A stretch of 35,605 nucleotides of DNA. Origin: Streptomyces malachitofuscus (GTDB lineage: Bacteria; Actinomycetota; Actinomycetes; Streptomycetales; Streptomycetaceae). Positions 23,396 to 32,045 of the stretch are shown piece after piece; positions within the stretch are counted from its first letter, which is position 1; the number at the start of each line of letters is the position of its first letter. The notes beneath the pieces are model-generated. The model was given only the letters and a program-made list of their open reading frames with translations, made no database searches and was not told where the DNA came from. The stretch is taken from positions 62,442-98,046 of the forward strand of contig NZ_BMUF01000019.1 of assembly GCF_014650055.1 (NCBI RefSeq), in the 5' to 3' direction. The position numbers and the translations under genes are program-made.

Positions 23396-24907
23396 TCAGT
23401 CGTCGCCCTCCTCCATCCAGCCGAAGCTCTTCTCCACCGCCTTGCGCCAGTTGTGGTACTCGCGGTCGCGCACCGACGCCTCCATGGCGGGCGTCCACTC
23501 GGCGTCCTTCTGCCAGTGCGCCTTCAGCTCGTCCAGGCCGTGCCACACGCCCGTGGCGAGCCCTGCCGCGTAGGCGGCTCCCAGACAGGTCGTCTCCGAG
23601 ACGCGGGGCCGGATCACGGGAACCCCGAGCACATCCGCCTGGTGCTGCATGAGCAGGTTGTTCTTCGTCATGCCGCCGTCGACCTTCAAGGTGGTGATCT
23701 GCACCCCCGAGTCCTGGTACATGGCGTCCACGACCTCGCGGGTCTGCCAGCTCGTCGCCTCCAGCACGGCACGCGCGAGGTGCGCCTTCGTCACGTACCG
23801 GGTGAGCCCCGTGACCACACCGCGCGCGTCGGAACGCCAGTACGGGGCGAAGAGGCCGGAGAAGGCGGGCACGATGTAGGCCCCGCCGTTGTCGTCCACG
23901 CTCCTCGCGAGCGGTTCGATCTCGTCGGCGGTGCGGATGATTCCGAGCTGGTCACGGAACCACTGCACCAGCGCGCCCGTGATGGCGATCGACCCCTCCA
24001 GGCAGTAGACGGGCGCCTCGTCACCGATCTTGTACCCCATCGTCGTGAGGAGCCCGCTCTTCGACGGCACCGGCCGGTTCCCGGTGTTGAGAAGCAGGAA
24101 ACTGCCCGTGCCGTACGTGTTCTTCGCCGTGCCCACGTCGTAGCAGGCCTGTCCGAAGACGGCCGCCTGCTGGTCACCCAGCGCCGAGGCGACGGGGACG
24201 CCGGAGAGCTGGCCCACCGCGGTGCCGTACACCTCGGAGGAGGACCTGATCTCCGGGAGCACCGCCTCGGGCACGTTCATCGCGGACAGGATGGACGCGT
24301 CCCACTGGAGCGTCTCCAGATTCATCAGCATGGTCCGACCGGCGTTGGTCACATCGGTGACGTGCCGGCCGCCGTCCGTGCCGCCCGTGAGGTTCCAGAT
24401 CAGCCAGGAGTCGATGGTGCCGAACGCGATCTCGCCGTTCTCCGCGCGCGCCCTGAGACCGGGCACGTTGTCCAGCAGCCAGGCGGCCTTCGGCCCGGAG
24501 AAGTAGCTGGCCAGCGGTAGCCCGGTCTGCTCGCGGAAACGGTCCTGCCCGTCCGATCCGCCCAACTGGCTGCAGAGCGCGGCGGTCCGGGTGTCCTGCC
24601 ACACGATGGCGTTGTGCACGGGCTTGCCCGTGGCCCGGTCCCACAGGACCGTCGTCTCCCGCTGGTTGGTGATGCCGAGCGCGCTCAGCTGGTCCGCACG
24701 CAGGCCGGCCTTGGCAATCGCCCCCGCGACCACGGCCTGCACCTTGGACCAGATCTCGGTGGCGTCGTGCTCGACCCAGCCAGGTTTCGGGAAGATCTGG
24801 CGGTGCTCGCGCTGGTCGACGGCGACGATCGCGCCGTGCTGGTTGAAGACGATGCAGCGACTGGAGGTGGTGCCCTGATCGATCGCGGCGACGAACTTGT
24901 CCGTCAT
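23396..24907 (-). CDS. glpK: glycerol kinase
   Basis: Protein of 503 aa, standard length for GlpK. FGGY-kinase landmarks are complete: VAAIDQGTTSSRCIVF at the N-terminus, NQRETTVLWDRATGKPVHNAIVWQDTR, YFSGPKAAWLLDN, GALGDQQAA-type ATP-binding motif (SALGDQQAAVFGQ), GTAKNTYGTGSFLLLNTG, and KVDGGMTKNNLLMQ near the C-terminus. It phosphorylates glycerol to glycerol-3-phosphate in the cytoplasm. ATG at 24905-24907 follows AGGGG; glpF ends 34 nt upstream, so the two form one operon. No glycerol-3-phosphate dehydrogenase gene follows, unlike the classical gyl operon. Confidence 0.96.
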   Translation of the reverse strand: MTDKFVAAIDQGTTSSRCIVFNQHGAIVAVDQREHRQIFPKPGWVEHDATEIWSKVQAVVAGAIAKAGLRADQLSALGITNQRETTVLWDRATGKPVHNAIVWQDTRTAALCSQLGGSDGQDRFREQTGLPLASYFSGPKAAWLLDNVPGLRARAENGEIAFGTIDSWLIWNLTGGTDGGRHVTDVTNAGRTMLMNLETLQWDASILSAMNVPEAVLPEIRSSSEVYGTAVGQLSGVPVASALGDQQAAVFGQACYDVGTAKNTYGTGSFLLLNTGNRPVPSKSGLLTTMGYKIGDEAPVYCLEGSIAITGALVQWFRDQLGIIRTADEIEPLARSVDDNGGAYIVPAFSGLFAPYWRSDARGVVTGLTRYVTKAHLARAVLEATSWQTREVVDAMYQDSGVQITTLKVDGGMTKNNLLMQHQADVLGVPVIRPRVSETTCLGAAYAAGLATGVWHGLDELKAHWQKDAEWTPAMEASVRDREYHNWRKAVEKSFGWMEEGDD

Positions 24908-24941
24908 GACGTCCCCTTCGTCGGTTCGTGCGGAGGTTCGT

Positions 24942-25667
24942 TCAGAAGGCTGCGTTGAAGACGAGCCCGGCCAGCGCCGCGCCGATGAGCGGTCCCACCA
25001 CGGGAACCCACGCGTACCCCCAGTCGGAGGTGCCCTTGTTGGGGATCGGAAGCAGCGCGTGGACGATGCGCGGTCCGAGGTCGCGGGCCGGGTTGATGGC
25101 ATATCCGGTCGGACCGCCGAGCGAGAGGCCGATGCCGACCACCAGGAACGAGACGATGAGGATCGCGGTGCCCGACTCACCGAGTCCCTCGGTCAGGCCG
25201 AACGCGAGGATCGGCAGCACCAGCGCCATGGTCGCGATGATCTCGGTGATGAGGTTGGCGACGGGGTTGCGGATCGTCGGCGACGTGGAGAAGACGCCGA
25301 GCGTCGGCTGGGCGATGTCCTCCTCGGAGTTGGCCTGGAACTGCGCGTAGTAGACCAGCCAGCACAGCACGGCGCCGAGCATGGCGCCGACCATCTCCCC
25401 GGCGATGTAGACGGGGACCTTGTCCCATTCCCCCGTGTCGATGGCGATCCCGAGGGTGACCGCCGGGTTGAGGTGCCCGCCGGACAGCGGGGCGGCGGTG
25501 TACGCCCCCGCCATCACGCCGAAACCCCAGCCCAGCGCGATGACGACCCAGCCGGCGTCCTTCGCCTTCGAGTAGTTCAGCACGACGGCCGCGACCACCC
25601 CGGCGCCGAACAGGATGAGGATCGCGGTGCCGATGACTTCCCCGACGAATATGTCTCCGTTGCTCAT
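24942..25667 (-). CDS. glpF: glycerol facilitator (aquaglyceroporin)
   Basis: Protein of 241 aa with six hydrophobic segments and two half-helices. The two NPA boxes are GGHLNPAVT and INPARDLGPR; Asp right after the second NPAR is the mark of glycerol-conducting rather than water-only channels. It lets glycerol diffuse into the cell, where GlpK from the same operon traps it. ATG at 25665-25667 is preceded by AGGAG with a 6-nt gap, which decides the start over an upstream GTG. Confidence 0.95.
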   Translation of the reverse strand: MSNGDIFVGEVIGTAILILFGAGVVAAVVLNYSKAKDAGWVVIALGWGFGVMAGAYTAAPLSGGHLNPAVTLGIAIDTGEWDKVPVYIAGEMVGAMLGAVLCWLVYYAQFQANSEEDIAQPTLGVFSTSPTIRNPVANLITEIIATMALVLPILAFGLTEGLGESGTAILIVSFLVVGIGLSLGGPTGYAINPARDLGPRIVHALLPIPNKGTSDWGYAWVPVVGPLIGAALAGLVFNAAF

Positions 25668-25999
25668 GGCGGCTCCTAGGCCCTGGCCCAGGACCATCCG
25701 CCCCGGACCTCACGTGCAGGGTGCGTTTCCCTTGGCGACTTCAGCCGAAGGCAGGGAGAACCCGCGCCCCGCCCGGCGTCCGTGACGAGCGTGCCGTCGC
25801 AGTCGAATCGCCCGTGGGGAGTGGGCCTTGTCGCAGGAGGACCCCAGGAGTGGCGTGCCGGAAAGCACCGAGATGTACGGCGATGTCGACTGACACCGGA
25901 AGTGTTCACCGGCACTCTGGGGGCGTCAAGGTCGCCGACCGGAACGGTTTTCGGCCACCTGCTTCCCGCGCGAGCCGACTCCTGATAGATGCAGGGGAC
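25668..25999. other. 332-bp divergent intergenic region glpF / vanX-like
   Basis: No gene supported. It should hold the glp promoter (minus) and the dipeptidase promoter (plus), but I see no clear -35/-10 pair. CCTGG-C-CCAGG at about 25682-25692 is a small palindrome. CACCGG occurs twice around 25893-25913. On the minus strand at 25782-25810 a short stretch reads RFDCDGTLVTD, like motif I of HAD phosphatases, with no gene around it. Confidence 0.4.
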
Positions 26000-26809
26000 A
26001 TGACACGACTCTCCGCCGTGGTACGCGGTCTGGCCACCGCCATCGCCGCCCTGCTCACCGCGACCGCCGCCGCCGCGCCCGCCCGGGCGGAACCCGAACC
26101 CAGGGCACCTCGGCACTTCGTGGCGCTGAACAGCGTGGACCCGACGATCATTCAGGAGATCCGCTACGTCACCCCGCACAACTTCGTCGGCGAGCCCATC
26201 GACGGTTACCGCCAGCCCCTGTGCATCCTCACCCGGCCCGCCGCCCAAGCCCTCCACGCGGCCCAGCGAAAGCTCCTGCGCCGCGGCTACTCCCTCAAGG
26301 TGTACGACTGTTACCGGCCGCAACGCGCGGTGGACCACTTCGTCCGCTGGGCCAAGGACCTAGACGACCAGAGGATGAAGGCCGAGTTCTACCCGAACGT
26401 CGACAAGACCAGGCTGTTCGCCGACGGTTACATCGCGGAGAAGTCCGGCCACAGCCGCGGCTCGACGGTGGACCTCACCCTTGTGAAGCTCCCCGCCCGG
26501 CCCACCCGCCCCTACCACCCCGGGCAACCCCTCACCCCCTGCTTCGCACCCGAGGACCAGCGGTTCCCCGACAGTTCCGTGGACATGGGCACCGGCTACG
26601 ACTGCTTCGACACCCTGAGCCACACCCTCGACCCGCGCATCCGGGGCGAACAGCGCGCCAACCGGCTGTTGCTGAAGAGCACCCTGGAGGAGCTCGGATT
26701 CGTGAACCTCGCCGAAGAGTGGTGGCACTACACCTTCAAGCCGGAATCCCACCCGGACACCTACTTCGACTTCCCGGTGTCCCGCAGGTCACTGCACGGC
26801 CACCACTGA
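26000..26809 (+). CDS. exported VanX-like D-alanyl-D-alanine dipeptidase (peptidase M15D)
   Basis: Protein of 269 aa. Residues 1-30 form a signal peptide (basic start, alanine-rich core, APARA before the cleavage site). The mature part has KVYDCYRPQRAV, SGHSRGSTVDL (zinc ligands His151 and Asp158) and EEWWHY (Glu240 catalytic base, His243 third zinc ligand), the full VanX set. VanX in resistance operons is cytoplasmic; an exported form more likely trims or recycles peptidoglycan-derived D-Ala-D-Ala outside the cell. No vanH or vanA lies nearby. ATG is preceded by AGGGG. Resistance is not implied by this gene alone. Confidence 0.9.
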   Translation: MTRLSAVVRGLATAIAALLTATAAAAPARAEPEPRAPRHFVALNSVDPTIIQEIRYVTPHNFVGEPIDGYRQPLCILTRPAAQALHAAQRKLLRRGYSLKVYDCYRPQRAVDHFVRWAKDLDDQRMKAEFYPNVDKTRLFADGYIAEKSGHSRGSTVDLTLVKLPARPTRPYHPGQPLTPCFAPEDQRFPDSSVDMGTGYDCFDTLSHTLDPRIRGEQRANRLLLKSTLEELGFVNLAEEWWHYTFKPESHPDTYFDFPVSRRSLHGHH

Positions 26810-26843
26810 CCGACCCCCCGGAGACGCCCCCACCGTGATCGGA

Positions 26844-26849
26844 TACAGT
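26844..26849 (+). promoter_or_regulatory. -10 box for the Nudix gene, probably leaderless
   Basis: TACAGT lies 7 nt before the GTG at 26857, which places transcription start at or beside the start codon. No ribosome-binding site precedes the GTG. No good -35 box is visible. Confidence 0.4.
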
Positions 26850-26856
26850 CCCGCGC

Positions 26857-27390
26857 GTGTCCGAAACTCCCATGGTTCCCAACTCCGCGCCGGACTCCCA
26901 CTGTTCGAGCTGCGGCACGCCCTTCGGAGAGGGCGTCTCCGGCTGGCCCCGCACCTGCCCGGCCTGCGGCACCGTCGCCTATCGCAACCCCCTCCCGGTC
27001 GCGGTGGCCCTCCAGCCGGTGTACGACACACAGGGCACCGCCCTGGTCGTCGTCACCCGGTCCATCGCTCCCGCACGCGGGCGCACGGCCCTGCCCGGCG
27101 GCTACATCGACGACCGGGAGGACTGGCGCCACGCCGTCGTCCGTGAACTCAGGGAAGAGACCGGCATCGACGCGGCGAGCCGCGACGTACGGCTCGCCGA
27201 CGCCATGAGCTCGCCCGACGGACACCTGCTGCTGTTCGGGCTCCTGCCCGAACGCCCCGCGGAGGACCTGCCGCCCTTCGCCCCCACCGACGAGACCGAG
27301 GGCCGGGGCCTGCTCCGCCGCCCGGAGGAACTCGCCTTCCCCCTGCACACCCTGGCCGTACGGGCGTGGTTCGAGGGCCGCTACATCTGA
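26857..27390 (+). CDS. Nudix hydrolase with N-terminal zinc ribbon
   Basis: Protein of 177 aa. A zinc ribbon uses Cys16, Cys19, Cys34 and Cys37 (CSSCG ... CPACG), as in NudC/NADH-pyrophosphatase relatives. The Nudix box at 82-104 is intact: G-x5-E-x7-REL-x-EE-x-GI, with the metal-binding REELxEE-type glutamates present. It would hydrolyse a nucleoside diphosphate linked to another group; substrate cannot be read from sequence. GTG start fits a leaderless mRNA. Its stop overlaps the convergent GH31 gene by 10 bp. Confidence 0.9.
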   Translation: MSETPMVPNSAPDSHCSSCGTPFGEGVSGWPRTCPACGTVAYRNPLPVAVALQPVYDTQGTALVVVTRSIAPARGRTALPGGYIDDREDWRHAVVRELREETGIDAASRDVRLADAMSSPDGHLLLFGLLPERPAEDLPPFAPTDETEGRGLLRRPEELAFPLHTLAVRAWFEGRYI

Positions 27391-29759
27391 TCCCCGGCCG
27401 GGCCCAGCCCGCGGACGCGTACCGGGTAGGCCGGCACCCCCACCCCGTCCTCGCCCTCCCGCTCGACGACGATCCGCGGGCCCGACCACCGCACCGTGTA
27501 CCGCTCGACCTCCGGCTCCTCCCACCCGTCGCCGGCATCGGGCACGGCCAGCCCGCCCCCGCTCCGCCCCCGGGCCGGCGCCCACACCTCGAGCTCCGTA
27601 CCGCCGTCCTCACCCAAAACCGGCAGTACGGAGCCCCCGCGCGCGAACACCGGTATCCGTCCCAGAGGCGCGTCGACCAGCACCCGGGCGGGCCCCTCGT
27701 ACGCCCGTTCCGTCGCCGTGTCGTACCACCGCCCGCGCGGGAGCACGACGGCCCGCCGGTCCGCACCCGGATCGAGCACCGGAGCCACCAGCAGACAGTC
27801 ACCGAGCAGGAAGGCGTCCTCACAGTCGCGCAGCGAGCGCTCCTCCGGCGCCGCCCACCACAACGGCCGCACATAGGGCGCCCCGGTGCGCCGCGCGAGA
27901 TGCGCCAGCGTCATGAAGTAGGGCAGCAGCCGCCGACGCTCGAGGAGCGCCCGGCGCGCGTGCTCCAGGACCTCGGCACCGAACCCCCACGGCTCCCCGG
28001 TCCCGGCACGCGGACCGCTGCGCGTACGGAACACGGGCAGATAGGCACCCAGCTGGAGCCGGCGCAGATACAGCTCCGGCGACCGCTCCCGGTCCGAGCC
28101 GCCGATGTCCGGACCCGCACAGGGAACCCCGCACAGGCCCAGCCCCAGCACCAGAGCCAGCGACGCCCGCAACCCGGACCAACCCGACCCCGCCAGGCCC
28201 CACCACACCCCGCCGTAGCGCTGCACGCCGGCCCACCCGGAGCGGGACAACACCAGCGGCCGATCCTGCGGTGCCTGCCGGCGCAGCCCTTCGTACGCCG
28301 CCCGGGCCATGCACAGCCCGTACAGATTGTGCGCCTCGCGATGATCGCCGTCCCGGCCGTCCAGGGCGTGCCGGGCCGACCGCGGCAGCGTCGGCTCCCC
28401 GAACGCCGTGAACGAAGTCGGCTCGTCCAGCGTGTGCCAGAAGCCGGCGAACCCCTGGGCCAGCCGCTCCCCGTACAACGCGCCCCACCACTCACGCACG
28501 TGCGCGTGCGTGAAGTCCGGGAAAACCGCGTCCCCCGTCCACGACACCCCCCGTACGACCTTCCCGTCGGCGCCCCGCACGAAGGCGCCTCGTCCCACCC
28601 CCTCGTCGTACACGGCGTTCCCGGGCATCGCCCCGACGGCGGAGGCCACGACCGACACGAGCCTGACGCCCTTGCGCAGCAACTCGTCCGCGAGGACCGG
28701 CAGCTTCGGGAACCGCTCCCGGTCGACGGTGAACACCTGCCGCGAGTCGAAGTGGCCGACGCCGAGGTGCACGGCGTCCAGCGGCACCTCGTGCGCCACG
28801 TGGTCGTCGACGATCCGCCGCACGTCCTCCTCACCGCCGCCGCCCGACCACACGTGCTGGTGACCGAGCGCCCACGCGGGCGGCAGCGCCGGCGCACCGG
28901 TGAGCGACGCCCAGGCGAGCAGCACGCGCGCGGGAGTGCCGACCATCACCCAGCAGCGCAGCGGGCCGCCGTCCATCCGCAGCTCGCTCGTACCGGCCCG
29001 GTCGTGCCCGGAGCCGGCGCCCTCCGCACCCTCCCGCACCGTCACGGTGCCGTCCCACGCACTGTCGTGGAACACCAGATGCGTGCCCGCGTCGGCCACC
29101 ACCATCTGCGCCGGCATCGTGACGGACAGCGGACCGCCGCCCGGTCCGACGACACGACGGGGAGCGGTGTTCCACAACCGGTACGCACCGTCCCGCAGCC
29201 GGGGCCCCGACGCACGGCCCCCGAGGCCGAAGAAGCGGGCGTCCGCCGCAACCTCCGACCGCTGCTTCCAGCGCGCGGCGCCGCCGCCGACCGGCTCCCA
29301 CCACAGCGGCGGCAGGTCCCGCCGCAGCGGCACACCCCCCGGAGTCAGCACCTCCACCGCGCCGTGCCGCGAGACGACGACCGTCACCCGCTCGGCCACC
29401 ACGCGCCAGCCACCGTCCTTGTCCGGCTCCAGCGCCGCCCGTGGATCCGGATCGGGACAGCGCCCGGCCAGCGCGTAGGACGGCTCCGGAGCCGCTCCGT
29501 CCCAGCCCCAGAAGACGGCCCCGTTCACCGCAACGAAGATCCGCAGTTCCGAGCGGGTGAACCGGAGCACACCCCCACCCGGCCCCGGCTCCACCTCCCG
29601 CACGGTTCCGGGCACCCTCGCCCGCACCGGCCCGCGCGCCGGCAGCCCAGCGGCGTCCGCCCGCCGCCTCCGCCACGCCGCTCGTACGGTACGCAACCCC
29701 TGAGCCGCCCCCACCGAACCGACCGATTTCACCGAACGCACCAGGTCACGACCGTTCAT
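27381..29759 (-). CDS. GH31 family protein lacking both catalytic acids
   Basis: Protein of 792 aa with the GH31 alpha-glucosidase/xylosidase architecture: an N-terminal beta-sandwich, a barrel (PALPPAWALGHQHVW, VPLDAVHLGVGHFD, FPDFTHAHVREWWGALY) and C-terminal sheets (DAFLLGDCLLVAPVLD, PRGRWYDTAT). At the nucleophile motif, usually WxDMNEP, it reads FWHTLDEP, so Thr443 replaces Asp. At the acid/base motif, usually WxGD, it reads VWWGLAG, so Leu522 replaces Asp. The rest, including GLCGVPCAGPDIGG, is well kept, so the fold is probably intact while retaining hydrolysis is unlikely. ATG at 29757-29759 follows AGGGTGG. No signal peptide is evident. Confidence 0.88.
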   Translation of the reverse strand: MNGRDLVRSVKSVGSVGAAQGLRTVRAAWRRRRADAAGLPARGPVRARVPGTVREVEPGPGGGVLRFTRSELRIFVAVNGAVFWGWDGAAPEPSYALAGRCPDPDPRAALEPDKDGGWRVVAERVTVVVSRHGAVEVLTPGGVPLRRDLPPLWWEPVGGGAARWKQRSEVAADARFFGLGGRASGPRLRDGAYRLWNTAPRRVVGPGGGPLSVTMPAQMVVADAGTHLVFHDSAWDGTVTVREGAEGAGSGHDRAGTSELRMDGGPLRCWVMVGTPARVLLAWASLTGAPALPPAWALGHQHVWSGGGGEEDVRRIVDDHVAHEVPLDAVHLGVGHFDSRQVFTVDRERFPKLPVLADELLRKGVRLVSVVASAVGAMPGNAVYDEGVGRGAFVRGADGKVVRGVSWTGDAVFPDFTHAHVREWWGALYGERLAQGFAGFWHTLDEPTSFTAFGEPTLPRSARHALDGRDGDHREAHNLYGLCMARAAYEGLRRQAPQDRPLVLSRSGWAGVQRYGGVWWGLAGSGWSGLRASLALVLGLGLCGVPCAGPDIGGSDRERSPELYLRRLQLGAYLPVFRTRSGPRAGTGEPWGFGAEVLEHARRALLERRRLLPYFMTLAHLARRTGAPYVRPLWWAAPEERSLRDCEDAFLLGDCLLVAPVLDPGADRRAVVLPRGRWYDTATERAYEGPARVLVDAPLGRIPVFARGGSVLPVLGEDGGTELEVWAPARGRSGGGLAVPDAGDGWEEPEVERYTVRWSGPRIVVEREGEDGVGVPAYPVRVRGLGPAGDQM

Positions 29760-29972
29760 ACTGCCCACCCTGTCACCGATCGAGCCCGGCCAGGGTGCCG
29801 TTCAACTGCCGTTCACCCGTGATCGGACCACATCTTCACGACACGGACTATGTGCGGGGCACCCTGGTGCAGAAGTCGATCACGTGGCATCGTCCCTGTC
29901 AGCCGCGTCACGCGCACACCCCAGCCCGTGCGCGGAGGACGCACACGACGCGCACAGTCCGGGAGCCGCCCC

Positions 29973-31940
29973 ATGTCGACCGAGAACCCCCAGCCGCTCT
30001 GGCAGCCGGATCCGGAACGTATCGCCCAGGCACGGATCACCTCGTTCCAGGCATGGGCCGCCGAGCACCACGGCGCCCCCGCCGAAGGCGGCTACGCGGC
30101 ACTCCACCACTGGTCCGTGGAAGAGCTGGACACCTTCTGGAAAGCGGTCACGGAGTGGTTCGACGTCCGCTTCACGACCCCCTACGCGCGCGTGCTGGGC
30201 GACCGCTCGATGCCCGGCGCCCAGTGGTTCCCCGGAGCGACCCTCAACTACGCCGAGCACGCCCTGCGCGCGACCGGGTCCCGCGCGGACGAACCGGCCC
30301 TGCTGTACGTGGACGAAACCCATGATCCGCGTCCCGTCACCTGGGCCGAGCTGCGCCGCCAGGTCGGCTCCCTCGCCGCCGAGCTGCGCATCCTCGGGGT
30401 ACGTCCCGGCGACCGCGTCAGCGGCTACCTGCCGAACATCCCGCAGGCCGTCGTCGCCCTCCTCGCCACGGCGGCCGTGGGCGGCGTATGGACCTCCTGC
30501 GCCCCCGACTTCGGCGCCCGCAGCGTCCTCGACCGCTTCCAGCAGGTCGAACCCGTCGTCCTGTTCACCGTCGACGGCTACCGCTACGGCGGCAAGGAGC
30601 ACGACCGCCGTGACGTCGTCGCCGAACTCCGCCGCGAGCTGCCCACCCTGCGCGCCGTCGTGCACATCCCCCTGCTCGGTACCGACGCCCCGGACGGTGC
30701 ACTCGACTGGGCCGCCCTCACCTCGGCGGACACCGAGCCGGTCTTCGAGCAAGTGCCCTTCGACCACCCGCTGTGGGTGCTCTACTCCTCCGGCACCACC
30801 GGTCTGCCCAAGGCGATCGTCCAGTCCCAGGGCGGCATCCTCGTCGAACACCTCAAGCAGCTCGGACTCCACTGCGACCTGGGCCCCGAGGACCGCTTCT
30901 TCTGGTACACGTCGACCGGCTGGATGATGTGGAACTTCCTCGTCTCCGGCCTCCTCACCGGAACGACGATCGTCCTGTACGACGGCAGCCCCGGCCACCC
31001 CGACACCGGCGCCCAGTGGCGGATCGCCGAACGCACCGGAGCCACCCTCTACGGCACCTCCGCCGCCTACGTCATGGCCTGCCGCAAGGTCGGCGTGCAC
31101 CCCTCACGCGACTACGACCTCTCCGCCGTCAAGTGCGTGGCCACCACCGGCTCCCCCCTGCCCCCCGACGGCTTCCGCTGGCTGCACGACGAGGTCCGCG
31201 ACGACCTCTGGATCGCCTCCGTCAGCGGCGGCACGGACGTCTGCTCCTGCTTCGCCGGAGCCGTACCGACCCTCCCCGTCCACGTCGGAGAGCTCCAGGC
31301 CCCCGGCCTGGGCACCGATCTGCAGTCGTGGGACCCCAGCGGCAAGCCCCTGACCGACGAGGTCGGCGAACTCGTCGTCACCAACCCCATGCCGTCCATG
31401 CCGATCCGCTTCTGGAACGACCCCGACGGCAGCCGGTACCACGACAGCTACTTCGACACCTACCCCGGCGTCTGGCGGCACGGCGACTGGATCACCATCA
31501 CCTCGAGGGGCTCCGTCGTCATCCACGGCCGCTCGGACTCCACCCTCAACCGCCAGGGCGTCCGCATGGGCTCGGCCGACATCTACGAAGCCGTGGAACG
31601 CCTCCCCGAGATCAGGGAATCCCTCGTCATCGGCATCGAACAGCCCGACGGCGGCTACTGGATGCCCCTGTTCGTCCACCTGGCACCCGGCGCCACCCTG
31701 GACGAGGACCTGCTGAACCGCATCAAGCGGACCATCCGCGAGCAGCTCTCACCCCGCCACGTCCCCGACGAGATCATCGAGGTGCCCGGAGTCCCGCACA
31801 CCCTCACCGGCAAACGCATCGAGGTCCCGGTCAAGCGCCTCCTCCAGGGCACCCCGCTGGAAAAGGCGGTCAACCCGGGCTCCATCGACAACCTCGGCCT
31901 CCTCGCCTTCTACGAGGACCTCGCCCGCAAGCGAGCCTGA
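29973..31940 (+). CDS. acetoacetyl-CoA synthetase
   Basis: Protein of 655 aa, the usual length of acetoacetate-CoA ligase. Acyl-adenylating motifs are present: LYSSGTTGLPKAIV (A3), ATTGSPLPPDGFRW and SGGTDVCSCF (A5 region), YPGVWRHGDW (A7), GRSDSTLNRQGVRMG (A8), and LTGKRIEVPVKRLL with the A10 lysine. Family-specific stretches include WFPGATLNYAEH and STGWMMWNFLVSGLL. It activates acetoacetate to acetoacetyl-CoA with ATP in the cytoplasm. ATG at 29973 follows GGGAG. The 213-bp gap to the divergent GH31 gene holds promoters for both. It appears monocistronic or weakly linked to the next gene 105 bp on. Confidence 0.93.
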   Translation: MSTENPQPLWQPDPERIAQARITSFQAWAAEHHGAPAEGGYAALHHWSVEELDTFWKAVTEWFDVRFTTPYARVLGDRSMPGAQWFPGATLNYAEHALRATGSRADEPALLYVDETHDPRPVTWAELRRQVGSLAAELRILGVRPGDRVSGYLPNIPQAVVALLATAAVGGVWTSCAPDFGARSVLDRFQQVEPVVLFTVDGYRYGGKEHDRRDVVAELRRELPTLRAVVHIPLLGTDAPDGALDWAALTSADTEPVFEQVPFDHPLWVLYSSGTTGLPKAIVQSQGGILVEHLKQLGLHCDLGPEDRFFWYTSTGWMMWNFLVSGLLTGTTIVLYDGSPGHPDTGAQWRIAERTGATLYGTSAAYVMACRKVGVHPSRDYDLSAVKCVATTGSPLPPDGFRWLHDEVRDDLWIASVSGGTDVCSCFAGAVPTLPVHVGELQAPGLGTDLQSWDPSGKPLTDEVGELVVTNPMPSMPIRFWNDPDGSRYHDSYFDTYPGVWRHGDWITITSRGSVVIHGRSDSTLNRQGVRMGSADIYEAVERLPEIRESLVIGIEQPDGGYWMPLFVHLAPGATLDEDLLNRIKRTIREQLSPRHVPDEIIEVPGVPHTLTGKRIEVPVKRLLQGTPLEKAVNPGSIDNLGLLAFYEDLARKRA

Positions 31941-31985
31941 GCCGACTCCGGACCCTCCGGGTACGCCATCGTCTCCCCCGACCCT

Positions 31986-32015
31986 CACTGTCAGTGCCGC
32001 CGATTACTGTGAGTG
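31986..32015 (+). promoter_or_regulatory. near-identical direct repeats upstream of the 32046 gene
   Basis: ACTGTCAGTG (31987-31996) and ACTGTGAGTG (32006-32015) are 10-bp direct repeats with one difference, 19 bp start to start. The first also forms the palindrome CACTG-T-CAGTG. A TACTGT -10-like box (32005-32010) overlaps the second. This may be a regulator site at the promoter of the following gene; no regulator is named. Confidence 0.35.
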
Positions 32016-32045
32016 AGCATTGATCGACTGTGCAGAGGGGGAGAC

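Noticed and set aside
25782..25810. HAD-phosphatase motif I (RFDCDGTLVTD) on the minus strand as a pseudogene remnant
   Set aside because: Only about ten residues match; neither flank continues the family and there is no start or ribosome-binding site. Kept only as a note in the intergenic entry.
26000..26809. Vancomycin-resistance gene vanX
   Set aside because: It carries a signal peptide and lacks vanHA/vanRS neighbours, so a resistance role is not supported.
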